The notes under the pieces are model-generated. The model was not told the origin of the DNA. It searched no databases and worked only from the letters and a program-made list of their open reading frames with translations. Positions 6,963 to 11,963 of a stretch of 11,963 nucleotides of DNA are shown in pieces; position 1 is the stretch's first letter; every line of letters starts with the position of its first letter. This DNA comes from Pseudoxanthomonas suwonensis (lineage in GTDB: Bacteria > Pseudomonadota > Gammaproteobacteria > Xanthomonadales > Xanthomonadaceae), in assembly GCA_003240695.1 (NCBI GenBank), contig QFNC01000043.1:1-11963 (forward strand), written 5' to 3'. A program made the position numbers and the translations under genes.

Positions 6963-8167
6963 GGCTGGATCACCGGAACGGCATCGACGGGCACCAGCGG
7001 CAGTTCGCTGTCGTCTTTGAGATAGTCGGGCAGATCGGATTCGGCATCGCCGCTGCCATCCTCGAAGATCTGGTACTGGCGGCGCTGCATCCAGGCATCG
7101 CGGAACAGGGCGTATTCGTCCACCGCGCCTTCGCGCATGCTGTCCACCGCCTTCAGCTGGGTGCGGATATCGACCAGTTGCAGTCCCTGGGTGAACACGC
7201 GGACCTTGTCGTTTTCGATATGCGGATACGGCGACAGCGGCGAATCACCGGCCATGCCGACCATGTCGCGCACCGTACGCGGTCCCAGCAGCGGCAGTTC
7301 CAGATAGCGCGAACGCTTCCAGCCCCAGCGGCCCAGGGTCTGGCCGAAGTCCTCGCTGCGGTTGGGAATGTTGAAGCGCGTGGCCGGGTCGAAGAAACCC
7401 GCCAGGCCAATGGTGCTGTTCACCGCGAAACGGGCCAGCGACTGGCTGGCCTGCTTCGGCCGACCCTGCAGCAGCGCATTCAACGCGCTGACCGGCTGGC
7501 CGAGATTGTTGAAGAAATTGGTCACCCCCAGCCGCACCGGCCGCGGCGCCACCGCGATGTAGAAATTGGCCAATGGCGTGGCGATGTGGCGATCCAGCCG
7601 GTTGTTGATCGCATGCATGCGCCGGTTGAACGGTTCCCACGGGTCGTAGCTGGTCGGCAGCTGCGCCGGTGGCGGCAGGGTGGCATCGGCCACCGGATCG
7701 TACGGTGCGTTGGGATCGCCGTAGATCGCCGCGTAGTCCCGTTCGGCCTGGGTGGGGTCGTTGACCGGATCGTCCGGAATTGTTGCAGGATCGGCATCCG
7801 GTTGGCCAGCATCGACCTCCTGATCGGGCGGATTCTGCTTGCAGGCTTCGACCGCTGCAGCAGCGTCGGCGGACTGACTGGCCATCTGCGCAGGGGTGGC
7901 ATTTTCAGGCAGTTCGGGAATGGTCGCTTCCACTGCGGCGATGCAGTCGGCGATCCGGGCTTGGCGGCCGCGTTCCGCAGCACTGTCTGTCTCGGCATCG
8001 ATGGCCTGCGCACCCAGCGCGGTTGACGATGCATGCGTCTGGCCAGCCTGACCTTGCACCGCAGCGCCGGTGTCGGTGGCATCGCGCATCGGCCCCTGCC
8101 CGGCGCACGCGGCCAGCAGCAGCAACAGCAACGGCGCCAGCAGGCGCGTGATCGGGGATCGATTCAT
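6959..8167 (-). CDS. mlaA: MlaA (VacJ) outer-membrane phospholipid-transport lipoprotein
   Basis: MlaA works at the outer membrane, removing mislocalised phospholipids from the outer leaflet and passing them to MlaC. The 402-residue product has a lipoprotein signal with lipobox LAAC (C21). The conserved MlaA domain begins at DPWEPFNRRMH (residue 175) and continues through FYIAVAPRPVR, FFNNLGQP, RFAVNSTIGLAGFFDPA, EDFGQTLGRWG and YLELPLLGP(R)TVRD, all hallmarks of the family. The unusual part is residues 22-174: an Ala/Asp/Pro-rich extension with two cysteines about 35 residues apart (DCIAAVE and EACKQN). E. coli MlaA, at about 250 residues, lacks it. Low-complexity acidic stretches suggest a flexible spacer. 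The gene starts 41 bases after mlaB and ends overlapping the next lipoprotein gene by four bases. Confidence 0.96.
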   Translation of the reverse strand: MNRSPITRLLAPLLLLLLAACAGQGPMRDATDTGAAVQGQAGQTHASSTALGAQAIDAETDSAAERGRQARIADCIAAVEATIPELPENATPAQMASQSADAAAAVEACKQNPPDQEVDAGQPDADPATIPDDPVNDPTQAERDYAAIYGDPNAPYDPVADATLPPPAQLPTSYDPWEPFNRRMHAINNRLDRHIATPLANFYIAVAPRPVRLGVTNFFNNLGQPVSALNALLQGRPKQASQSLARFAVNSTIGLAGFFDPATRFNIPNRSEDFGQTLGRWGWKRSRYLELPLLGPRTVRDMVGMAGDSPLSPYPHIENDKVRVFTQGLQLVDIRTQLKAVDSMREGAVDEYALFRDAWMQRRQYQIFEDGSGDAESDLPDYLKDDSELPLVPVDAVPVIQP

Positions 8168-8208
8168 GGTGGCGACAGTGTAGTGGCTGATCCGCCCGCG
8201 CGCGGCGG

Positions 8209-8481
8209 TCAGTCGGGGGTGGAGAAGTCCAGCTGCTGCGTCAACCGATACGCGGTTCGCAGTTCCGACAGCCCGGCCGGCTCGCCCTGGATGGCTGGAT
8301 GACCGGCACGCGCGGCCAGCTCCGCCAGCAGGGCCACGCCTTCACTGTCCAGATCGGTCACGCCATGCAAATCGATGGCGGTGATGCCCGCCAGCAGCGG
8401 CAGTGCCCGCTTCCACAGCGCCGGCACGCTGTCGCGCGACAACGTGCCGGCGATGCGCAGCACGCCATCGCCGGCCTCCAC
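8209..8481 (-). CDS. mlaB: MlaB, STAS-domain subunit of the Mla transporter
   Basis: MlaB is the small cytoplasmic STAS protein that binds MlaF and supports transporter assembly and activity. The product is 90 residues if started at GTG 8481, 16 bases after the mlaC stop. This removes 36 residues that would otherwise overlap mlaC and are not STAS-like. VLRIAGTLSRDSV (7-19) forms the first strand and turn, and AIDLHGVTDLDSEGVALLAEL (35-55) is the signature strand-helix. Ser46 falls where E. coli MlaB has the conserved Thr. The length is close to the usual ~97 residues. No clear Shine-Dalgarno sequence is visible, so translation may depend on coupling. The domain is certain; the exact start is less so. 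Confidence 0.88.
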   Translation of the reverse strand: MEAGDGVLRIAGTLSRDSVPALWKRALPLLAGITAIDLHGVTDLDSEGVALLAELAARAGHPAIQGEPAGLSELRTAYRLTQQLDFSTPD

Positions 8482-8497
8482 GCGCGGCGTGCAAGGG

Positions 8498-9175
8498 TTA
8501 CTTGCCGCTGACACCGGCGTCGGCCTTGATCTGGCCATTGCGCAGATCGGCGGCCACCTGGCGGATCGACTTGCGCTGCAATTCGGCATCGAACTGCTGG
8601 CGGAAGGTCTGCACGAACGACACGCCTTCCACCATCACGTCGAACACCTTCCACTGGCCGCCGGACTGGCGCATCAGGTAGTCCACCGGAATCGGATCGC
8701 CGCCGCTGCGCACCAGCTCGCTGGCCACCTTCACGCCCAGGCCGCGCGGCAAGGCGGTTTCGGACTTCACCCGCACCTGCAGCCGGGTGTTGAAGTCCAG
8801 CAGCGACGAGCCGTAACGCTGCATGAGATTGTCGGCCAGCGCGTCGGCAAACAGCTTCACGTCGGCATCGGAGGCGCCGCGACCGTGCCGGCCCAGCACC
8901 TGGCGGGCGGCGTAGTCGCGATCGAACATCTGGTTGAACTCGCCATCCACGAACCGGCGCAGCTTGGCGCGGTCCTTGGTGAACTCGGCGCGGCGGCTTT
9001 CCAGCGCGGCCAGCACCCGGGTGCTGTTGTCCAGCACCAGCTTGCTGGGCGTGCCCTGGGTGGTGGCCGTAGCCGCGGCAGGCTTGGGCTTGGCCTGGGC
9101 CAACACGGGGGCCGGCGCGGCAAGCAGCAGGCTGGCGGCAATGGCGGTGGCAATCAAGGTGGTGCGAAGAAACAT
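8498..9175 (-). CDS. mlaC: MlaC, periplasmic phospholipid carrier
   Basis: MlaC shuttles phospholipid between outer-membrane MlaA and the inner-membrane MlaFEDB complex. The 225-residue product starts at ATG 9175, which overlaps the mlaD stop by one base (TAATG). A Sec signal peptide covers residues 1-26, with cleavage after VLA26. A short Ala/Lys/Pro linker then leads to the MlaC/Ttg2D domain. Family features are VLAALESRR and RRFVDGEFNQMFD near the start, the helix DADVKLFADALADNLMQRYG, then VDYLMRQSGGQWKVFDVMVEGVS (the conserved strand pair) and FRQQF near the C-terminus. The length is typical (E. coli about 211). Confidence 0.96.
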   Translation of the reverse strand: MFLRTTLIATAIAASLLLAAPAPVLAQAKPKPAAATATTQGTPSKLVLDNSTRVLAALESRRAEFTKDRAKLRRFVDGEFNQMFDRDYAARQVLGRHGRGASDADVKLFADALADNLMQRYGSSLLDFNTRLQVRVKSETALPRGLGVKVASELVRSGGDPIPVDYLMRQSGGQWKVFDVMVEGVSFVQTFRQQFDAELQRKSIRQVAADLRNGQIKADAGVSGK

Positions 9176-9744
9176 TACGGAGTATCCGGTTCGGAAGGGG
9201 GAAGGGCCGGGTCCGGGGCGACGGGATCGGTCGCATCGGCTGCATCGGTTGCCGGGGCATCGGTCGCAGGCTCAGACGATGCCGGTTGGTTGCTGAACAT
9301 GTACTTGCCGACCAGCTGCATCAGGTCCACCGACGGGGTGGTGTAGGCGATTTCATCGCCCGCCTTCAGCACCTCGGGGTCGCCGCCGGGCAGCAGGCCG
9401 ATGTAGCTTTCGCCCAGCAGACCGGCCGTCTGGATGCCCGCCGAGGTGTCGATGGGCAGTTCCTGGAAGCGGCTGTCGATGGCCAAGGTGACGATGGAAT
9501 CCAGCTTCACCGGGTCCAGATCGACCTTCGATACGCGACCGATGGTGACCCCGCCGATCTTGACCGGCGCGGCCGCACGCAGCTGGCCGATGTTGGTGAA
9601 GCGGGCGGTGAGCGGATAGCTGTCGCCGCCGCCGAAGGCGAACTTGCCGTTGGTGGAGGCGATCGCCAGCACCAGCAGGCTGGCCAGCGCCAACAGCAGG
9701 AAGGCGCCGACGGCGAACTCGAGACGGGGGCCACGGATACTCAT
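9175..9744 (-). CDS. mlaD: MlaD, MCE-domain lipid-binding subunit
   Basis: MlaD is anchored in the inner membrane by one helix and forms a hexameric MCE ring in the periplasm that hands lipid between MlaC and MlaE. The 189-residue product has a single N-terminal membrane helix (about residues 9-29). The MCE domain follows (about 43-125): YPLTARFTNIGQL, VKIGGVTIGRVSKVDLD, then the central-pore loop region TAGLLGESYIGLLPGG. SVDLMQLVGKYMF is the C-terminal helix that lines the channel. The last 36 residues are low complexity, rich in Ala, Thr, Asp and Pro. The ATG at 9744 is four bases after the mlaE stop. Confidence 0.96.
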   Translation of the reverse strand: MSIRGPRLEFAVGAFLLLALASLLVLAIASTNGKFAFGGGDSYPLTARFTNIGQLRAAAPVKIGGVTIGRVSKVDLDPVKLDSIVTLAIDSRFQELPIDTSAGIQTAGLLGESYIGLLPGGDPEVLKAGDEIAYTTPSVDLMQLVGKYMFSNQPASSEPATDAPATDAADATDPVAPDPALPPSEPDTP

Positions 9745-9748
9745 ACGG

Positions 9749-10489
9749 TTACCTGAACAGGAACGCGGACAGCACGAAATTGAACATCAGCACCAGCAGC
9801 GAGGCATTCACCACCGCGCGGGTGGTGGCCACTGAGGTACCTTCGATGGTGGGTTCGGAATGGAAGCCGACGTAAGCCGCCACCAGTGCCGCAGTGCCGC
9901 CGAACACCGCCGCCTTGATGAATGCGGTGAGGTAGTCGTCGCCGAAATCCACCGCATCCTTCATCGCCTGCCAGAAGCTGCCCGAATCGATGCCGATCAC
10001 ATGCACCGCTTCCAGGTAGCTGGCGGCGATGGCGAAACTGCAGAAGAACCCGGTCAGCAGCGGCACGCACAGCACCGCCGCCCAAAACCGCGGCGCCACT
10101 GCCTTGGCGACCGGATCGATGGCCATCAGCCCCAGCGCGGTGATCTGGTCGGTGGCGCGCATCAGGCCCAGTTCGGCGGCGATGGAACTGCCGGCACGAC
10201 CGATGAACAGCAGCGCGGTCAGCACCGGCGCCAGTTCGCGATACAGGCCCAGCCCGATGAGGATGCTGACTTGGTTCTCGGCGCCGTAGGTCTGCAGCGC
10301 CCGGTAGCCCAGCAGCGTCAGCGAAAGCCCCACGAATGCGCCGCCAACTGCAATGATCGGCAGTGAACGTGCACCGATCTTGTAGATTTCACGCAACAGT
10401 TCGGCGAACAGGTCGGCAGTGGGGCGCGAGGCCCGCAGCACCGACAGCACGAACAGCCCGCCGCGGCCTATGGCACGGATGCTCTGCAT
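9749..10489 (-). CDS. mlaE: MlaE, permease subunit of the Mla ABC transporter
   Basis: MlaE is the inner-membrane permease that forms a dimer coupling MlaF ATPase action to lipid movement through MlaD. With ATG 10489 the product is 246 residues, which overlaps the mlaF stop by one base (TGATG). A GTG at 10492 directly before it would add one residue and give a GTGA overlap; the two cannot be separated by sequence. Family features are GGAFVGLSLTLLGYR, GLYRELAPVLTALLFIGRAGSSIAAELGLM (the conserved ELxPVLTxLLxxGRxGxxxAAELG signature) and RFWAAVLCVPLL, followed by several hydrophobic helices. The protein ends FNFVLSAFLFR. Confidence 0.96.
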   Translation of the reverse strand: MQSIRAIGRGGLFVLSVLRASRPTADLFAELLREIYKIGARSLPIIAVGGAFVGLSLTLLGYRALQTYGAENQVSILIGLGLYRELAPVLTALLFIGRAGSSIAAELGLMRATDQITALGLMAIDPVAKAVAPRFWAAVLCVPLLTGFFCSFAIAASYLEAVHVIGIDSGSFWQAMKDAVDFGDDYLTAFIKAAVFGGTAALVAAYVGFHSEPTIEGTSVATTRAVVNASLLVLMFNFVLSAFLFR

Positions 10490-11274
10490 CACGCCGCCTG
10501 CCGGCTGGCGGCATCGAAGCGGATGGGGCCGTCCGGCTCGCCGTCCAGGAACTGCCGCAGCAGCGGATCGCTACTGGCCTGCAGTGCCTGCGGCGTGCCG
10601 GAAAACACCAATCGGCCGTTCGCAATCACCAGCGCCTGATCGGCGATCGGCAGGGTTTCGTGCACATGGTGGGTCACGATCAGGCTGGTCATGTGCAGCG
10701 CGGCGTTCAGGCGCGCGATCAGGCTCATGATCACCCCGCTGGCGATCGGGTCCAGCCCGGTCAGTGGCTCGTCGTAGATCATCAGCGGTGGATCCAGCGC
10801 CAGCGCCCGCGCCAGTGCCACCCGCCGCGCCATGCCGCCGGACAGCTCGCGCGGATACAGCCCGGCCGCATTGCGCAGGCCGACCGCGTGCAGTTTCATC
10901 GCCACCAGTCGGTCGATCACCGGTTTCGGCAGGCGAGTGTGGGTGCGCAGCGGCAGCGCGATGTTCTCCGCCGCGGTCAGGTCGGTCAGCAGGCCGTTGC
11001 CCTGCAGCAGCACGCCGATGCCCTTGCGCAGTTCCAGCAGCGCACGCGAGGCGGTGGGCACCGGCTGGCCCAGCACCTGCACGCTGCCGCGCGCCGGCAC
11101 CAGCTCGCCGGTCAGCGCCGACAGCAGCGTGGACTTTCCGCTGCCCGATGGCCCCAGGATCGCGGTGATGCTGCCGCGCGGCACCTCCAGGTCGATGCCG
11201 TCCAGGATGGTGCGGCCGCCGCGGTCCAGACGGACATCGGTCAGGTGCACGGCAGGGGCAGCGGCGTCGGACAT
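10489..11274 (-). CDS. mlaF: MlaF, ATPase of the Mla phospholipid transporter
   Basis: MlaF is the cytoplasmic ABC ATPase that powers MlaE. From ATG 11274 the product is 261 residues. I preferred this start because MSDAAAPAVHLTDVRL aligns with how MlaF proteins normally begin, whereas an upstream ATG at 11325 adds a 17-residue Arg/Pro-rich leader. Motifs are Walker A GPSGSGKST (41-49), Q-loop region GVLLQGNGLLTDLT, ABC signature LSGGMARR (144-151), Walker B LMIYDEP with D168 and E169, the D-loop TGLDPIASG, and the H-loop THH at 201-203. This is the first gene of the mlaFEDCB-mlaA operon. The 89 bases upstream (11275-11363) probably hold the promoter, but I found no convincing -35/-10 pair and no strong Shine-Dalgarno sequence. 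Confidence 0.96.
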   Translation of the reverse strand: MSDAAAPAVHLTDVRLDRGGRTILDGIDLEVPRGSITAILGPSGSGKSTLLSALTGELVPARGSVQVLGQPVPTASRALLELRKGIGVLLQGNGLLTDLTAAENIALPLRTHTRLPKPVIDRLVAMKLHAVGLRNAAGLYPRELSGGMARRVALARALALDPPLMIYDEPLTGLDPIASGVIMSLIARLNAALHMTSLIVTHHVHETLPIADQALVIANGRLVFSGTPQALQASSDPLLRQFLDGEPDGPIRFDAASRQAA

Positions 11275-11363
11275 GCGTGGGCGGATTGCGGAAGCGGTTT
11301 CGGCAGGCGGGCGACATTGTCGCATGTGGCGGACTGTGGGCGGCTGCGCGTGGTCACCAATGT

Positions 11364-11540
11364 TCAGGCGCAGTCGGCTTCAGCGCGGCGTTTCGTCCGC
11401 CAAGCGGATCGGGCAGGCTGTAGGTAGCGGCCATCGTCGTCGCGGAAACCAATGTGCCGGAAGCCTGTTTCCGCAGCATGGTAATGGGCCACAAATCCCC
11501 GATGCGGGTTGCCAAACGAAACATGCTCCAGACGAAACAT
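11364..11540 (-). CDS. Small hypothetical protein (58 aa)
   Basis: I do not recognise this ORF. It begins MFRLEHVSFGNPHRGFVAHY, continues GFRHIGFRDDDGRYLQP, and ends in a basic tail with stop TGA at 11366-11364. It contains five histidines and several aromatics, no signal peptide and no membrane segment. Its ATG lies two bases after the TAG of the upstream small membrane-protein gene, which suggests coupled translation. Codon choice is GC-rich and more like the chromosome than its upstream partner. It may be a real small gene or the head of a gene that lost its 3' part, since the last ~18 residues look less structured. Confidence 0.4.
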   Translation of the reverse strand: MFRLEHVSFGNPHRGFVAHYHAAETGFRHIGFRDDDGRYLQPARSAWRTKRRAEADCA

Positions 11541-11542
11541 CT

Positions 11543-11803
11543 CTAAAAACGGTTTTTAATCTCTTTGAATGCGTTCGATAGCAAGATCAGGGCCATGGCA
11601 ACAAAACATGATAATCCGATGACGAGTATTGCAACAAACAATATTTTTCCGATGGCATGGATGAACGGTGACTTTTCGTAAGAAAAATATACCAGGAGGA
11701 ATAGCAAAAAATCCATGAATATGCATGTAACTGCAATCGACATCAACCGATAATATGCTGGATGCGTTGCACGCAAGCGTGAATCTATTTTCATTTGCCA
11801 CAT
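11543..11803 (-). CDS. Small two-helix inner-membrane protein, function unknown
   Basis: The 86-residue product has a short basic N-terminus (MWQMKIDSRLRATHPAYYR), then two hydrophobic segments at about residues 20-41 and 53-78, separated by a short loop (SYEKSPFIHAIGK), and ends KEIKNRF. It is therefore probably an integral inner-membrane protein. I know no family for it. A second ATG three codons in (MKIDSRL) is an equally possible start; neither has a strong Shine-Dalgarno sequence. The DNA is clearly AT-richer than the mla genes, which suggests acquisition by transfer. The IS5-like element begins about 60 bases upstream. Confidence 0.6.
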   Translation of the reverse strand: MWQMKIDSRLRATHPAYYRLMSIAVTCIFMDFLLFLLVYFSYEKSPFIHAIGKILFVAILVIGLSCFVAMALILLSNAFKEIKNRF

Positions 11804-11860
11804 CCACAGACGTTTCTCGATACCGGCGCAGAAAATGTTGTTGATGTATACTGTCCCGCG

Positions 11861-11864
11861 CTAA
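11861..11864. other. Candidate IS5-type target-site duplication (CTAA)
   Basis: CTAA fits the YTAR consensus that IS5-family elements duplicate on insertion, and it directly precedes the putative left terminal repeat. The matching copy would lie beyond the window, so the duplication itself is not shown. Confidence 0.5.
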
Positions 11865-11963
11865 GGAAGGTCTGAACAACTCCCCCCGTTGCGGGCGACA
11901 ATAGCGCTACCTGAATTGGATGACGATCGATGCAACTGACGTTCGGTGATGCCGAAGGCCTGG
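11865..11963 (+). mobile_element. Left end of an IS5-family insertion sequence, partial
   Basis: The segment opens with GGAAGGTCTGAACAACTCCC, which looks like an IS5-group terminal inverted repeat. It is followed 65 bases later by the start of a transposase reading frame. Only the first 99 bases are present, so the right repeat, full length and name cannot be determined. It marks the right boundary of the AT-rich small-gene segment next to the mla operon. Confidence 0.6.
11930..11963 (+). CDS. IS5-family transposase, N-terminal 11 codons only
   Basis: The ATG at 11930 opens a frame reading MQLTFGDAEGL before the window ends. From memory this is the N-terminus of IS5-family transposases common in Xanthomonas and Stenotrophomonas, whose next residues are basic and lead into the DUF772-type domain. 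Identification rests on eleven residues plus the adjacent terminal-repeat-like sequence. Catalytic residues are outside the window. Confidence 0.6.
   Translation, partial: MQLTFGDAEGL

Noticed and set aside
6797..8026. 409-codon plus-strand open frame opposite mlaA
   Set aside because: It is a shadow of mlaA. The minus strand encodes all family motifs, and the plus-strand product is Arg/His/Gly-rich and unrecognisable.
8482..8589. Upstream extension of mlaB to an ATG at 8589
   Set aside because: The added 36 residues lie inside mlaC, are Arg/Pro/Ser-rich and are not part of a STAS domain. GTG 8481 gives a normal MlaB length.
11275..11325. Longer MlaF start at ATG 11325
   Set aside because: It adds a 17-residue Arg/Pro-rich leader not expected for MlaF. 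The internal ATG at 11274 fits the family start.
11545..11560. Palindromic AAAAACGGTTTTT near the end of the small membrane-protein gene
   Set aside because: The stem is nearly all A-T with no GC-rich core, and the next ORF begins within it on the minus strand, so it is not a credible terminator.
11556..11879. 107-codon minus-strand frame overlapping the small membrane protein
   Set aside because: It runs through the IS boundary and shares the region with the more convincing two-helix protein. It shows no domain and has an unlikely composition.

Overview
The window looks like chromosome from a high-GC gammaproteobacterium of the Xanthomonadaceae type. The evidence is GC-rich codon use, a complete mlaFEDCB-mlaA operon, a regulator remnant with a C-terminal tail I associate with Xanthomonadaceae XRE proteins, and the left end of an IS5-type element whose transposase begins as in Xanthomonas/Stenotrophomonas copies. 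I cannot fix the genus from sequence alone. Nearly every gene lies on the minus strand, so the biological order runs from right to left.

Right edge (11861-11963): the first ~100 bases of an IS5-like insertion sequence on the plus strand, preceded by a CTAA that fits a YTAR target site. Next, at 11364-11803, come two small, unrecognised, closely coupled ORFs. The upstream one encodes a two-helix membrane protein and is clearly AT-richer than the mla genes.

Centre (6435-11274): an intact phospholipid-transport (Mla) operon. It contains mlaF (ATPase), mlaE (permease), mlaD (MCE protein), mlaC (periplasmic carrier), mlaB (STAS subunit) and mlaA (outer-membrane lipoprotein), followed by a small lipoprotein gene that overlaps the mlaA stop as ATGA. 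Junctions are overlapping or nearly so, apart from 16 and 41 base gaps around mlaB. MlaF, E, D and B form the inner-membrane complex, MlaC shuttles lipid through the periplasm, and MlaA acts at the outer membrane. MlaA here carries an extra region of about 150 residues before its conserved domain. After the lipoprotein stop codon, the same frame stays open for 60 more codons with coding-like composition.

Left half (1-6163): a polymorphic-toxin locus. A 1741-residue Rhs protein has a Sec signal peptide, a cysteine-rich N-terminal region, a DUF6531-like motif, a long YD-repeat barrel and an Rhs core ending in DPSGL. It ends in an AT-richer tip of about 150 residues carrying HEWSH, a zinc-metallopeptidase HExxH signature. 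The next gene encodes a small exported protein that is the natural immunity candidate. Beyond it lie a terminator-like hairpin, a decapitated XRE-regulator remnant on the opposite strand, and the beginning of a second Rhs core fragment running off the left edge. That fragment shares 90 of 95 bases with the core of the full-length gene, including 56 identical bases. This is the layout expected of an rhs gene with a displaced (orphan) C-terminal cassette, where recombination in the shared core could swap toxin and immunity genes.
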